Source: Cellulomonas sp. SLBN-39 (GTDB taxonomy: Bacteria; Actinomycetota; Actinomycetes; Actinomycetales; Cellulomonadaceae). Taken from it: 64,000 nt of DNA. Location: NCBI RefSeq assembly GCF_006715865.1, contig NZ_VFOA01000001.1, positions 2,170,001 through 2,234,000 of the forward strand, written 5' to 3'. The notes beneath the pieces are model-generated. The model was not told the DNA's origin and searched no databases. It saw only the letters and a program-made list of their open reading frames with translations. Of the stretch, positions 49,564 to 59,000 are shown one piece after another (position 1 is the stretch's first letter; each line of letters starts with the position of its first letter). A program made the position numbers and the translations under genes.

Positions 49564-50849
49564 CAGTCGTGCACCGTGCCGTCCTTCAGCCGGTTGAACG
49601 GCAGGTACGCCGCCTGGTACGGGAAGTGCGCCGCCACGTCGTCGTCGTACTCGACGCCCAGCCCGGGCTGCTCGCCCGGGTGCAGGTACCCGTCGGCGAA
49701 CGTGAACGACGTGCGGAACACCTCCAGCGTCGCCGCCGAGTGCGGCATGTACTCCTGGATGCCGAAGTTGTGGATCGCCAGGTCCAGGTGCAGCGCGGCC
49801 GCCATGCCGACGGGGGAGATGTCGGTGGGTCCGTGGATGCCGCTCTTGATCTGGTGCTGGGCGGCGTGGTCGAGGATGCGCCGCAGCGCGGTGATGCCGC
49901 CGGTGTGGGTCACCGCGGAGCGGACGTAGTCGATGAGCTGCTCGCGGATCAGCGTCTGGTAGTCCCACACCGTGTTGAAGACCTCACCGATCGCCAGGGG
50001 CGTCACCGTGTGCTGGCGCACCAGGCGCAGCGCCTCCTGGTTCTCCGCCGGGGTGCAGTCCTCCAGCCAGAAGAGGTCGTACGGCTCGAGGTCCTTGCCC
50101 AGGCGCGCGGCCTGGATCGGCGTCATGCGGTGGTGCCCGTCGTGCAGCAGCGGCAGCTCGGGGCCGAACTCGTTGCGGACCGCCTCGAAGACCCCGGGCA
50201 GGTGGCGCAGGTACGCGCGGGTGTCCCAGTCCTCCTCCGCGGGCAGCGGGGCGCGCTGGGCGGGCTCGTAGTCGTACCGGCCCGACGTCGAGGGCTGCGC
50301 CGCCACGCCGTACACCGCGTCGATGCCTGGCACCGACGTCTGCACCCGGATCGACCGGAAGCCCTCGTCCAGGTGCTGGCGGATCGAGTCGAACAGCTCC
50401 GGCAGGTCCCGGCCCGAGGCGTGCCCGTACGCCATGAGCCCCGTCCGCGACGCCCCGCCCAGCAGCTGGTACAGCGGCATGCCCGCCAGCCGCGCCTTGA
50501 TGTCCCACAGCGCGACGTCGACCGCGGCGATCGCGGCCATGGTGACCGGCCCGCGACGCCAGTACGCGCTGCGGTACAGGAACTGCCACGTGTCCTCGAT
50601 GCGGTGCGCGTCGCGGCCGACCAGCAGCGGCACCACGTGGTCCGCGAGGTAGCTGGCCACGGCCAGCTCGCGGCCGTTGAGCGTCGCGTCGCCCAGCCCG
50701 ACGACGCCGTCCTCGGTGGTCAGGCGCAGGGTGACGAAGTTGCGCCCCGGGCTGTGCACGAGGACCTCGGCGGAGCGGATCGCCGTGCCGGGGGCGGGCG
50801 CGGCGACCGCCGGCTCGGGGGCCGGGGCGGCGGCGGTGGTGCCGGTCAT
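49560..50849 (-). CDS. manD: D-mannonate dehydratase (enolase superfamily, ManD/RspA type)
   Basis: A 429-residue enolase-superfamily protein. The N-terminal capping domain has [14 protein letters not shown] and the segment [15 protein letters not shown], a ManD/RspA signature; [12 protein letters not shown] precedes the barrel. Barrel acid ligands are seen in [17 protein letters not shown] and AIGEVFN, and [10 protein letters not shown] and [11 protein letters not shown] are typical late segments. It should dehydrate D-mannonate to 2-keto-3-deoxygluconate, bridging UxuB and KdgK. ATG at 50849 has an AGGGAG site. The family includes weakly active members, but the operon with GH67 makes a true catabolic role likely. 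Confidence 0.88.
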   Translation of the reverse strand: MTGTTAAAPAPEPAVAAPAPGTAIRSAEVLVHSPGRNFVTLRLTTEDGVVGLGDATLNGRELAVASYLADHVVPLLVGRDAHRIEDTWQFLYRSAYWRRGPVTMAAIAAVDVALWDIKARLAGMPLYQLLGGASRTGLMAYGHASGRDLPELFDSIRQHLDEGFRSIRVQTSVPGIDAVYGVAAQPSTSGRYDYEPAQRAPLPAEEDWDTRAYLRHLPGVFEAVRNEFGPELPLLHDGHHRMTPIQAARLGKDLEPYDLFWLEDCTPAENQEALRLVRQHTVTPLAIGEVFNTVWDYQTLIREQLIDYVRSAVTHTGGITALRRILDHAAQHQIKSGIHGPTDISPVGMAAALHLDLAIHNFGIQEYMPHSAATLEVFRTSFTFADGYLHPGEQPGLGVEYDDDVAAHFPYQAAYLPFNRLKDGTVHDW

Positions 50850-50896
50850 GGGGTGCTGCTCCCTCCGCCCGGCGCGACGGTGCGCGGGCACCCTCG

Positions 50897-50926
50897 ACCC
50901 TAGGCGGGCCCCGACCCGCACGGCAA
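50897..50926 (-). promoter_or_regulatory. manD-GH67 promoter
   Basis: On the minus strand TTGCCG (50926-50921) and TAGGGT (50902-50897) are 18 bp apart. The -35 lies inside the palindrome at 50922-50935. Confidence 0.65.
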
Positions 50927-50935
50927 CCGTTTGCC
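50922..50935. promoter_or_regulatory. LacI-type operator between manD and lacI
   Basis: GGCAACCGTTTGCC is a CG-centred palindrome with one mismatched pair (GGCAAnCGnTTGCC). It overlaps the -35 of the manD promoter. Confidence 0.7.
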
Positions 50936-50938
50936 GCA

Positions 50939-50949
50939 GTTTGCCAAAC
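50939..50949. promoter_or_regulatory. possible second operator half-pair
   Basis: GTTTGCCAAAC has perfect 5-base arms around one C and repeats the TTTGCC half of the neighbouring operator three bases away. It may extend repressor contact towards the lacI promoter. Confidence 0.4.
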
Positions 50950-51022
50950 CGGTGCGCGGCGCGCGAGCATGGGGCCGGACACCGGCGTCGACCGACGCGG
51001 GCGACCTGACGGGAGGAGCCCG

Positions 51023-52024
51023 GTGGACGACAGGCAGCCGACCCTGCGCGACGTCGCCGAGGCCGCCGGCGTCGCGGTCTCCACCGCCTCGCGCGCCCTC
51101 AGCCGCCCCGGCCGCATCAGCCCGCGCACCGAGGCCCGCGTGCGCGACGCCGCCGAACGCCTCGGCTACACGCCCAGCGCGTCCGCCCGCGCCCTGTCCT
51201 CCGGCCGCACCTCGACCGTCGCGCTCGTCGTCCCCGACGTCACCAACCCCTTCTACTTCGGCCTCGTGCGCGGCACGGGCGCCCGCCTGCGCGAGACCGG
51301 GTACGTCCAGGTGCTCGTCGACACCGAGGAGTCCGCCGAGGCCGAGGCCCGTGCGCTCGCCGGCCTGCGGGGCACCGTCGACGGGGCCGTCCTGGCCTCG
51401 TCCCGCCTCGACGACGACCGCCTCGTGCGCCTCGCCGCCGAGCTGCCCGTCGTCACCGTCAACCGCACCGTCCCCGGCGGGGTCGCACCCGGCGTCGTGC
51501 TCGACACCCCGAGCGGCATCGTCCAGGCCCTCGAGCACCTCGCGTCCCTCGGGCACACCCGCGTCGCCTACGCCGCCGGCCCGCGCACCTCCTGGTCCGA
51601 CAGCCGCCGCCGCGCCGTGCTCGAACCCTCCGCCGCACGCCTCGGGCTCGACGTCACGGTCCTCGGCCCGTACGCACCGCTGCGCACCGCCGGCCCCGCC
51701 GCCGCCGACGCGGCCCTCCAGGCCCAGGTCACCGCCGTCATCGCCTTCAACGACCTGCTCGCCTTCGGAGTGCTCGAACGCCTCGAGGCACGCGGTGTCC
51801 CCGTGCCCGACCAGCTCAGCGTCGTGGGCTGCGACGACGTCTTCGGCGCCGACCTCGTCCGCCCCCGCCTCACCACCGTCGCCCTGCCCATGGAACGCGC
51901 CGGCCGGCACGCCGCCGACCTGCTCGTCGCCCGCCTGTCCGGCCTCGGCGCGCCCCCCGGCGACCCGGTGGTCCTCCCCACCCACCTGGTCATCCGCGCC
52001 TCCACGGGCCCCGCCCCCAGATGA
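51023..52024 (+). CDS. LacI-family regulator of the manD-GH67 operon
   Basis: A 333-residue repressor with HTH ([20 protein letters not shown]), hinge ([13 protein letters not shown]) and sensor domain ([15 protein letters not shown]). It is closely similar in layout to the LacI protein coded at 8397-9398, including a WSDSRRR/WSDARRR segment, so the two probably sense related ligands. GTG at 51023 has GGGAGGAG upstream, and is preferred over ATG at 50969. It is divergent from manD, with a palindrome over the manD -35. Confidence 0.9.
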   Translation: MDDRQPTLRDVAEAAGVAVSTASRALSRPGRISPRTEARVRDAAERLGYTPSASARALSSGRTSTVALVVPDVTNPFYFGLVRGTGARLRETGYVQVLVDTEESAEAEARALAGLRGTVDGAVLASSRLDDDRLVRLAAELPVVTVNRTVPGGVAPGVVLDTPSGIVQALEHLASLGHTRVAYAAGPRTSWSDSRRRAVLEPSAARLGLDVTVLGPYAPLRTAGPAAADAALQAQVTAVIAFNDLLAFGVLERLEARGVPVPDQLSVVGCDDVFGADLVRPRLTTVALPMERAGRHAADLLVARLSGLGAPPGDPVVLPTHLVIRASTGPAPR

Positions 52025-52058
52025 CCTGCTGCCCGCGGTGGCGTCGAGATCCTCACGG

Positions 52059-53249
52059 TCAGCCAAGCGTCAGTGTCCAGGCCCCGTTCGCGGTCACGCT
52101 GAGCACCGACGGGCCCGCGGACATCGGGACCGTTCCCTCGTAGGCGCCGATCTCGTTCACGAGCAGGCCGAATTCCAGCATCGCGCCCGTGTCCTCGACC
52201 ACGGCGAAGTTGCCGTCGCCGGCGTGCGTGGCCGTGAGCGTCGCCGCACCGCCCTCGTAGAGCATCACCGCATCACCGCTGCCCGACGCTGCCAGGGGCG
52301 CCGCGGCCGACACCGGCGAGACCGTGATGCTCCACGGGCCGTCGGCGGTCACCTGGAGCGTGACGCCCTCGCCGAGGGCGCGCAGCCCGAAGACCGTCGT
52401 CCCGCTGTAGGCGCCGATCGTGTTGACCAGGAGCTCTCCCGTGGACTGGTTCGCAGCGTCCAGCACGTTCACGGCGAAGTTCGCCTGCCCCTCGTGCGAC
52501 GCCGTCACGATCCCGACGGATGCTCCCGACGGGAGCGGGACGACCGAGTCGCCGCTCCCGGTGGTCGTCGCGGGCTCGAAGGCACCGAATGTCTCGTCGG
52601 CCCAGGCCTGGACGGTGGGTGTCTCCGGCTCCTCCGCCGGCTCCTCTTCCGCCGGCTCCTCCTCGACGACCTCCTCCGGCGTCGGGTCGGCCGGGGCATT
52701 GGCCGCCGGCTGCTCGACGACCGCGTCCACGTCGCCCTGCAGAGCGCCGGCGGTGCCGCCGAACACCGCGCCCAGCGCCACCGCGACACCAGTCACGATC
52801 CACGCGACCTTCTTGTGCTCGTCGTACCCGGCGAGGGGACGTCCAGCCTTGTCGCGCTGCGCGCCCGCCAGCACCAGCACCAGGTCGACGAGGAACCAGA
52901 TGCCCGCCCCGCCGCACGTCACGAGCTTGAGCAGCCCCGTGCCGACCTTGCCCAGGTAGAACCGGTCGACGCCGAGGTAGCCGAGGAACCAGGCGAAGAG
53001 CCACGTCACCACGAACGACTTCGGCGCACCGGGCGCCACCGGGGGCGGCCCTGCGGCGTAGGCGCCCGCGGGTGGCGGGTACGCTCCCGCGGGCGGCGGC
53101 GGGTAGGGCGTCGGAGCGGCCGGCTGGGCACCGCCATGAGCCGGCGGTGCCGCATGAGCAGGCGTACCGGTTGGCGGACCAGGTGCCGGTGCCGCGGGTG
53201 GCTGCCAGGTCCCAGGCTCCGGACGTCCGTCGGCAGGGTCGTTCGACAT
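52059..53249 (-). CDS. TM2-domain protein with two C-terminal beta-sandwich repeats
   Basis: A 396-residue membrane protein. The first ~75 residues are Pro/Ala/Gly-rich. A TM2 domain follows (WLFAWFLGYLGVDRFYLG and AGIWFLVDLVLVL), then a third membrane helix (VAWIVTGVAVALGAVFGG). A very acidic linker rich in Glu-Glu-Pro leads to two tandem ~75-residue units that share GSGDxVxxL, ATHAGDGNFAV/ASHEGQANFAV and TADGPWSITV/TANGAWTLTL, probably extracellular beta-sandwiches. ATG at 53249 is supported by the sense of the N-terminus; no strong ribosome site is seen. Function unknown; the layout suggests a surface-exposed sensor or binding protein. Confidence 0.8.
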   Translation of the reverse strand: MSNDPADGRPEPGTWQPPAAPAPGPPTGTPAHAAPPAHGGAQPAAPTPYPPPPAGAYPPPAGAYAAGPPPVAPGAPKSFVVTWLFAWFLGYLGVDRFYLGKVGTGLLKLVTCGGAGIWFLVDLVLVLAGAQRDKAGRPLAGYDEHKKVAWIVTGVAVALGAVFGGTAGALQGDVDAVVEQPAANAPADPTPEEVVEEEPAEEEPAEEPETPTVQAWADETFGAFEPATTTGSGDSVVPLPSGASVGIVTASHEGQANFAVNVLDAANQSTGELLVNTIGAYSGTTVFGLRALGEGVTLQVTADGPWSITVSPVSAAAPLAASGSGDAVMLYEGGAATLTATHAGDGNFAVVEDTGAMLEFGLLVNEIGAYEGTVPMSAGPSVLSVTANGAWTLTLG

Positions 53250-53380
53250 GTGTGCGCGCCCCCTTGCGCGGGGAGCACGAGAAGCGGCCCTGCCCGGCAC
53301 CGCCCCCCGAGGCGCCCGGCGATCGCGACGTTACTCGCGGGTCTCCCCAGGTGCTGTCGGGCAGCGGGTGAATCCCCCGG

Positions 53381-55480
53381 TCAGGCGCCGGTGTCGAGGG
53401 CGGCCAGCGTCGCCAGGACGCCCTCCGCGTAGCGGTCGAGCTTCGCCGCGCCGACACCGCCGATCTGCCCCAGCGCCTCCCGCGACGACGGCCGGGCCGC
53501 GACGATCTCGCGCAGCGTCGCGTCGTGGAAGACGACGTACGCCGGCACGCCCTGCTCCTTGGCCGCGCCCGCGCGCCAGGCCCGCAGCGCCTCGAACGCG
53601 GTCGCGTCGGCGCCCGTGAGGTCCGCCGCCGCCGGGCGGGCGGCACCCGCGCGGCGCTCGCGGGGGGCGCGGCCCGTGCGCTCGGGCTCGCGGCGCAGCC
53701 GCACGGGGCGCTCGCCCCGCAGCACCGCCGCCGACGCGGGCGTCAGCCGCAGCGTGCCGTAGCCCTCCGCGTCGACCGCCAGCAGCTCGGCCGCCAGCAG
53801 CTGGCGCACCACCCCGCGCCACTCGCCCTCCGACAGGTCCTGCCCGATGCCGAACGTCGAGAGCTCCTCGTGGCCGAGCTGGCGCACCCGGGGCGTGACC
53901 TTGCCGCGCAGCAGGTCGACCAGGTGCCCCACGCCGTACCGCTGCCCGCGCTGGTCGAGGCGGACCACGGTCGAGAGGAGCTTCTGGGCGGGCACCGTCC
54001 CGTCCCACGACTGCGGCGGCTCCAGGCACGTGTCGCAGTTGCCGCACGGTCCGTCGGACGGCTGGCCGAAGTACGCCAGCAGCTGCCCCCGACGGCAGTC
54101 GATCGTCTCGCAGAGCGCCAGCATCGCGTCGAGGTGCTGCGTGAGCCGCCGCTTGTGCGCGTCGTCGCCCTCGGACGTGTCGATCATCCGTCGCTGCTGC
54201 ACGACGTCGTTCAGGCCGTACGCCAGCCAGGCCGTGGAGGGCAGCCCGTCACGGCCCGAGCGGCCCGTCTCCTGGTAGTACCCCTCGACGGACTTCGGCA
54301 GGTCCAGGTGCGCGACGAACCGCACGTCCGGCTTGTCGATGCCCATGCCGAACGCGATGGTCGCGACCATCACGACGCCGTCCTCGCGCAGGAACCGCGC
54401 CTGGTTGCGGGCGCGGACCTGCCGGTCCAGGCCCGCGTGGTACGGCATCGCGTCGACGCCCTGCTCGACGAGCCACGCGGCGGTCTGCTCGACGGAGGCC
54501 CTCGACAGGCAGTAGACGATGCCCGAGTCGCCGGCGTGCTCGGCGCGGAGCATCGCGAGCAGCTGGGCCTTGGGCCCGTCCTTGGGCACGATGCGGTACC
54601 GGATGTTCGGGCGGTCGAAGCTCGCGACGAACTGCCGGGCGTCGGCCAGGTCGAGCCGCTCGCCGATCTCCCGGTGCGTGGCCCGCGTCGCCGTGGCCGT
54701 GAGGGCCACGCGCGGCACGTCCGGCCAGCGCTCGTGCAGCACCGCCAGCCGCAGGTAGTCGGGCCGGAAGTCGTGCCCCCACTGCGACACGCAGTGCGCC
54801 TCGTCGATCGCGAACAGCGCCACGTGCCCCCGGCCCAGCAGGTCGAGCGTCTCGGGCACCCGCAGGCGCTCCGGCGCCAGGTAGAGCAGGTCGAGCTCGC
54901 CCGCGAGGAACGCGTCCTCGACCGCGCGGCGCTGCGACCACTCCTGCGTCGAGTTGAGGAACCCCGCACGCACGCCGACGGCCGACAGCGCGTCGACCTG
55001 GTCCTGCATCAGCGCGATCAGCGGCGACACCACGACCCCGGTGCCCTCGCGCACGAGGGACGGCACCTGGTAGCACAGCGACTTCCCGCCGCCGGTCGGC
55101 ATGAGCACGACCGCGTCCTCGCCCGCCACGAGCGCGTCCACGATCGCGGCCTGGTCGCCCCGGAACGCCTCGTACCCCCAGACGCGCCGCAGCACCTCCA
55201 GCGGCGTGCCGTGCGACGGCGCCCCGGCGCCCTGCTGCACGACCGGCACGGGTCGCGTCGCGCGCGTGCCGGCCCGCACGGCGTCCTGCAGGGCCGCGTC
55301 GTCCAGCGACCCGTCCCGCAGCGGCGCCGCGTCCGCCCGCGGACCGCCGGACGTGACGTCCTCCGGCGGCGGGGCGTCCCACGGGTCCGGGGGCGGCTCC
55401 TCGTCCCACCACGGCGGGTCGGACGGACCGTCCCAGGTGTCGGGGACGTCGGGGGCGGCGTCGTGGGGGAGGCGGGGCAC
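53381..55480 (-). CDS. recQ: RecQ-family ATP-dependent DNA helicase
   Basis: A 699-residue superfamily 2 helicase. After an ~85-residue acidic, Trp/Pro-rich extension come Walker A MPTGGGKS (127-134), the DEAH box (226-229), the TATAT motif III and the arginine-finger region [10 protein letters not shown]. The RecQ-C-terminal zinc site has Cys in [10 protein letters not shown] and CGNCDTC, a winged helix follows, and an HRDC domain ends the protein ([18 protein letters not shown]). It unwinds DNA 3'-5' in recombination repair. GTG at 55480 lies six bases after TAGGGT (leaderless). The N-terminal extension is longer than in E. coli RecQ. Confidence 0.95.
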   Translation of the reverse strand: MPRLPHDAAPDVPDTWDGPSDPPWWDEEPPPDPWDAPPPEDVTSGGPRADAAPLRDGSLDDAALQDAVRAGTRATRPVPVVQQGAGAPSHGTPLEVLRRVWGYEAFRGDQAAIVDALVAGEDAVVLMPTGGGKSLCYQVPSLVREGTGVVVSPLIALMQDQVDALSAVGVRAGFLNSTQEWSQRRAVEDAFLAGELDLLYLAPERLRVPETLDLLGRGHVALFAIDEAHCVSQWGHDFRPDYLRLAVLHERWPDVPRVALTATATRATHREIGERLDLADARQFVASFDRPNIRYRIVPKDGPKAQLLAMLRAEHAGDSGIVYCLSRASVEQTAAWLVEQGVDAMPYHAGLDRQVRARNQARFLREDGVVMVATIAFGMGIDKPDVRFVAHLDLPKSVEGYYQETGRSGRDGLPSTAWLAYGLNDVVQQRRMIDTSEGDDAHKRRLTQHLDAMLALCETIDCRRGQLLAYFGQPSDGPCGNCDTCLEPPQSWDGTVPAQKLLSTVVRLDQRGQRYGVGHLVDLLRGKVTPRVRQLGHEELSTFGIGQDLSEGEWRGVVRQLLAAELLAVDAEGYGTLRLTPASAAVLRGERPVRLRREPERTGRAPRERRAGAARPAAADLTGADATAFEALRAWRAGAAKEQGVPAYVVFHDATLREIVAARPSSREALGQIGGVGAAKLDRYAEGVLATLAALDTGA

Positions 55481-55680
55481 GCGCCCACCCTACGAGCCCC
55501 GGGCGGGGCCGCGGGCTCGGACCGCCCGGGCGTCGGCACGACCGTGCGCGCCGGCCGCTGCACCGGGGCTGGGGGCGGCTCGGCGCCGGGCCGCTGCTCC
55601 ACGCGACGCGCACGAGACGTCCCCACCTCGCGGCGTGGACGGGCGGCGCGCGGCCCGCCGAGTTCCGTAGGGTGACGGTC

Positions 55681-56460
55681 ATGGGAACCGCACTGGTCAC
55701 CGGCGCGAGCGCCGGACTCGGTCTGGAGTTCGCCTGGCAGCTCGCCACGGCCCGGCACGACGTCGTCCTCGTCGCACGCGACGAGGAGCGCCTCACCCGC
55801 CTCGCCCGCCAGCTCGAGGCGGCCGCGGGCGTGCGCGCCGAGGTGCTCGTCGCCGACCTGTCCGACCGCGCCGACGTCGAGCGCGTCGCCGAGCGGCTGC
55901 GCAGCCCGCAGCGGCCCGTCGGGCTCCTCGTGAACAACGCCGGCTACGGGCTCAACCAGGAGTTCGTCGACGGCGACGTCCACGCCGAGGAGGTCGCCCT
56001 CGACGTCATGGTCCGCACCGTCATGGTGCTCTCGCACGCCGCCGCCGGTGCCATGGTCCCGCGCGGGCGCGGCGCGATCCTCAACGTCGGCTCGATCGCC
56101 GCCCTCATGGCGTCCGGCACGTACTCCGCGCACAAGGCCTGGGTGCGGACCTTCACGGAGTCCCTCGCGGTCGAGCTGCGCGGCACCGGCGTCACCGCCA
56201 CGGTCGTGAACCCGGGCTTCACCCACACCGAGTTCCACGAGCGCGGCCGCATCGACATGTCGGCCATGCCGGACGCGGTGTGGCTGAACGCCGAGGACGT
56301 CGTCGCCGCCGCGCTCGCCGACGTCCGTCGTGGTGCCGTGATCTCCACGCCCAGCCTGCGCTACAAGGCCGTCTCGGCGATCGCGCGCCTGGCGCCCCGG
56401 GGCGCGGTCCGCTCCGTCGGCCGGTACCGCCGCCCGACGGACGAGCCCGTCGCCGACTGA
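55681..56460 (+). CDS. short-chain dehydrogenase/reductase (SDR)
   Basis: A 259-residue classical SDR. The cofactor loop is TGASAGLG, the NNAG motif is at NNAGYGLNQ, and the catalytic Ser-Tyr-Lys are in NVGSIAALMA and TYSAHKAWV. No Asp after the second strand that would enforce NAD use is obvious, so NADP use is possible. ATG at 55681 is seven bases after TAGGGT (leaderless), preferred over a GTG nine bases upstream. pyrE follows 28 bp later. The substrate is unknown. Confidence 0.9.
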   Translation: MGTALVTGASAGLGLEFAWQLATARHDVVLVARDEERLTRLARQLEAAAGVRAEVLVADLSDRADVERVAERLRSPQRPVGLLVNNAGYGLNQEFVDGDVHAEEVALDVMVRTVMVLSHAAAGAMVPRGRGAILNVGSIAALMASGTYSAHKAWVRTFTESLAVELRGTGVTATVVNPGFTHTEFHERGRIDMSAMPDAVWLNAEDVVAAALADVRRGAVISTPSLRYKAVSAIARLAPRGAVRSVGRYRRPTDEPVAD

Positions 56461-56488
56461 GCCGGCCGGCCTCGCTACCCTGTCGGGC

Positions 56489-57064
56489 GTGACCACCGAC
56501 CTGTCGCCCACGCCCCGCGAGCAGCTGCGGGACCTCGTCGTCGAGCTCGCCGTCGTGCGCGGGCGCGTCACCCTCTCGTCCGGGCGGGAGGCCGACTACT
56601 ACGTCGACCTGCGCCGCGCGACGCTGCACCACCGCGCGGCCCCGCTGATCGGCCACCTCATGCTCGACATGCTCGAGGAGGCCGGTCTGGGCACCGCGGA
56701 GATCGACGCCGTCGGCGGCCTCACGCTCGGCGCCGACCCTGTCGCGACGTCGCTGCTGCACGCCGCGGCGTCCCGCGGGCAGGACCTCGACGCGTTCGTC
56801 GTCCGCAAGGAGGCCAAGGCGCACGGCATGCAGCGCCGCATCGAGGGCCCGGACGTCGCCGGCCGACGGGTCGTCGTGGTCGAGGACACGTCGACGACGG
56901 GCGGCTCGCCGGTCGCGGCCGTCCACGCGGTCCGCGAGGCGGGCGGCGAGGTGCTCGGGGTCGCCACGATCGTCGACCGCGCCACCGGTGCCCGGGAGGT
57001 CATCGAGGCCCTCGGGGTGCCGTACCACCACCTCTTCGGGCTCGCCGACCTCGGCCTGGACTGA
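56489..57064 (+). CDS. pyrE: orotate phosphoribosyltransferase
   Basis: A 191-residue transferase that makes orotidine-5'-phosphate from orotate and PRPP in pyrimidine synthesis. The N-terminal GRVTLSSGREADYYVDLRRAT is typical, GGLTLGADPVATSL binds orotate, the RKEAKAHGMQRRIEG loop supplies catalytic lysines, and VVVVEDTSTTGGS is the PRPP-binding motif. GTG at 56489 is seven bases after TACCCT, a leaderless start. The gene stands apart from other pyr genes, as often in actinobacteria. Confidence 0.96.
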   Translation: MTTDLSPTPREQLRDLVVELAVVRGRVTLSSGREADYYVDLRRATLHHRAAPLIGHLMLDMLEEAGLGTAEIDAVGGLTLGADPVATSLLHAAASRGQDLDAFVVRKEAKAHGMQRRIEGPDVAGRRVVVVEDTSTTGGSPVAAVHAVREAGGEVLGVATIVDRATGAREVIEALGVPYHHLFGLADLGLD

Positions 57065-57071
57065 CCCGCGC

Positions 57072-57100
57072 CGCGCCGGGCGGGACAGCCGTCCGGCGCG
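57072..57100. terminator. bidirectional terminator between pyrE and the AAA ATPase gene
   Basis: A 12-bp stem (one G-U pair) and 5-base GACAG loop lie between the convergent stops at 57064 and 57101. Confidence 0.75.
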
Positions 57101-58129
57101 TCAGCAGGACGCGTCGGCCAGGTGCGTGGTGCTGGGCGGGTCGAAGGTGCCCGGGTCGCGCAACGACGGCAGCCGGTGCAGCAACGGGTCGACGAGCCCC
57201 CGGCGCGGGTCGAGCACACCCGCGCCCACGAGGCGCCGGACCAGCGCGGCGGCCTGCTCCGACGAGATCGTCAGCCGGGCCGCGAGCGCCGCGGGCTCGA
57301 CGAACCGGCCCGTCGTCGCGCACAGGGTGTCCAGCAGCCGCTCGACCGTGGTGCCCGCCGGCAGCAGGCCGGTCGGGCGCAGGTCCCGCTCCAGCCCGGC
57401 GACGAGACGGTCCACGAACGACGCGCTCACGGCACCGGTGTCGCGGTGCTCGGCGATCGCCCGCGGCAGACCGCCGTGGACCAGGAACCGGTCGCGCACG
57501 ACGGCCGGCGGCACCTGCGGGCACGCCATCAGCAGGTCCGTGAACGACGCGGGCTGCAGCCGCACGACGCGGGCACCGGGCCACGCCTGCACCGCCGTCA
57601 CGTCGTCCGGCTGCGCGGCCGAGGCGGTGACGACCACCCGGGCGCCCCGCCGCACGGCCCCCAGCACGGGCTCGGTCCAGCCCGGGACGCCCCCGACCTC
57701 GTCGACGACGAAGAGCCGCTCGCCGTCGCACGCCGGCGCGCCCGTGCGGGTCGGGCGGCGCAGCACCTCGTCGACGTCCTCCGCGCGCAGGACCGGCCGG
57801 TCGGGAGCGGCGACCGAGACGTCCGGCTCCACCGGCACGAGCACGACGGCCCGCGGGTCCACGTCCGGCTCCGCCACGACCCGTGCGACGAGGTCCTTCA
57901 CGGCGGTCGTCTTGCCCGTCCCGCGCGGCCCGAGGACGAGCGTCAGCGACCCGGCCCGCAGGTCCGCGGGAGCCCCGAGCGCGTCCTGCGCGGTGCGTGC
58001 CGCGGGAGCCCACCCGTGCGCGGCGCGCGCGGCCAGCTCGGGGTCGTCGAGCACCCACGACGAGCGGCGGCGGCGCGACCACCACGGGGCGGCCGCGCGC
58101 AGCACGGTGGCGAGCTCGGTGTGACGCAC
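57101..58129 (-). CDS. AAA-family ATPase with a C-terminal winged-helix-like region
   Basis: A protein of about 342 residues related to the AAA_14/archaeal-type ATPases. Walker A is GPRGTGKT, Walker B LFVVDEVGG, and VVVTASAAQPDD is a sensor-1-like strand. The second half (LHRLPSLRDPG, LAARLTISSEQAAALVRRLV) looks like a helical lid and winged helix, as in the DUF4143-bearing relatives. The start is uncertain: GTG at 58129 gives a natural RHTELATVLRAAAPWW N-terminus, while 58171 adds 14 residues. Function is unknown; relatives are often linked to toxin-antitoxin or mobile contexts, with no such partner here. Confidence 0.75.
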   Translation of the reverse strand: MRHTELATVLRAAAPWWSRRRRSSWVLDDPELAARAAHGWAPAARTAQDALGAPADLRAGSLTLVLGPRGTGKTTAVKDLVARVVAEPDVDPRAVVLVPVEPDVSVAAPDRPVLRAEDVDEVLRRPTRTGAPACDGERLFVVDEVGGVPGWTEPVLGAVRRGARVVVTASAAQPDDVTAVQAWPGARVVRLQPASFTDLLMACPQVPPAVVRDRFLVHGGLPRAIAEHRDTGAVSASFVDRLVAGLERDLRPTGLLPAGTTVERLLDTLCATTGRFVEPAALAARLTISSEQAAALVRRLVGAGVLDPRRGLVDPLLHRLPSLRDPGTFDPPSTTHLADASC

Positions 58130-58226
58130 GGCACCAGCGTCCGCCCTGGTGGTGGCGGCGGCGCAGGACAAAAGGCCTCGCGCCGGTGAACGACTCGTGC
58201 AGGTCCGCCCCGCCCGGGCCGGTGGT

Positions 58227-59000
58227 TCAGACCAGGTCGACGAGGTCCGCGATGGAGTCGAGCACCGCCGTCGGACGGAATGGGAACCGCTCGACGTCGC
58301 CCGCGCGGGTCGACCCCGTCAGCACCAGGTAGGTGCGCAGCCCGGCCTCGATGCCTGCGATCACGTCGGTGTCCATGCGGTCGCCGACCATCACCGTCGT
58401 CTCGGAGTGCGCGTCGATGCGGTTGAGCGCCGACCGGATCATCATCGGGTTCGGCTTGCCCACGAAGTACGGCTCACGACCCGTCGCGGCGCGGATCATC
58501 GCCGCGACCGCCCCCGTCGCGGGCAGGTCGCCGTCCGCGCTCGGGCCGGTGACGTCGGGGTTCGTCGCGATGAAGCGCGCACCGCCCTGGATCAGCCGGA
58601 TCGCCTGCGTGATGGCCTCGAACGAGTAGGTGCGCGTCTCGCCCAGCACCACGAAGTCCGGCTTCGCGGCCGTCAGCGTGTAGCCCGCCTCGTACAGCGC
58701 CGTCGTCAGTCCCGCCTCGCCGATGACGTACGCGGAGCCGCCCGGCATCTGGTCGGTCAGGAACTGGGCCGTCGCCAGCGCGGACGTCCAGATGGACTCC
58801 TCCGGCACGTCGATGCCCGTCGCCGCGAGGCGGGCCCGCAGGTCCCGCGGCGTGAAGATCGAGTTGTTCGTCAGGATGAGGAACGGCCGCCCGGCCGCCC
58901 GCAGCGCCTCGACGAAGTCCGCCGCCCCCGGCAGGGCCGTGCCCTCGTGCACGAGCACGCCGTCCATGTCGGACAGCCAGGAGCGGATCTCGCGGGTCAC
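58227..59000 (-). CDS. HAD-IIA family sugar/nucleotide phosphatase (NagD-like)
   Basis: A 257-residue phosphatase of the NagD group. Motif I is WLSDMDGVLVHEG (nucleophile Asp), motif II LTNNSIFTPRDL, the cap region includes FIATNPD, and motifs III/IV are VGKPNPMMIRSAL and MVGDRMDTDVIAGIEAG. E. coli NagD acts on UMP and GMP. GTG at 59000 overlaps the DedA stop by four bases, so both genes share a transcript. Confidence 0.92.
   Translation of the reverse strand: MTREIRSWLSDMDGVLVHEGTALPGAADFVEALRAAGRPFLILTNNSIFTPRDLRARLAATGIDVPEESIWTSALATAQFLTDQMPGGSAYVIGEAGLTTALYEAGYTLTAAKPDFVVLGETRTYSFEAITQAIRLIQGGARFIATNPDVTGPSADGDLPATGAVAAMIRAATGREPYFVGKPNPMMIRSALNRIDAHSETTVMVGDRMDTDVIAGIEAGLRTYLVLTGSTRAGDVERFPFRPTAVLDSIADLVDLV

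Noticed and set aside
53525..55675. A 716-codon open frame antisense to recQ
   Set aside because: High GC gives long open frames on the opposite strand. The peptide is Arg/Gly/Val-rich without domains, and RecQ motifs are complete on the minus strand.
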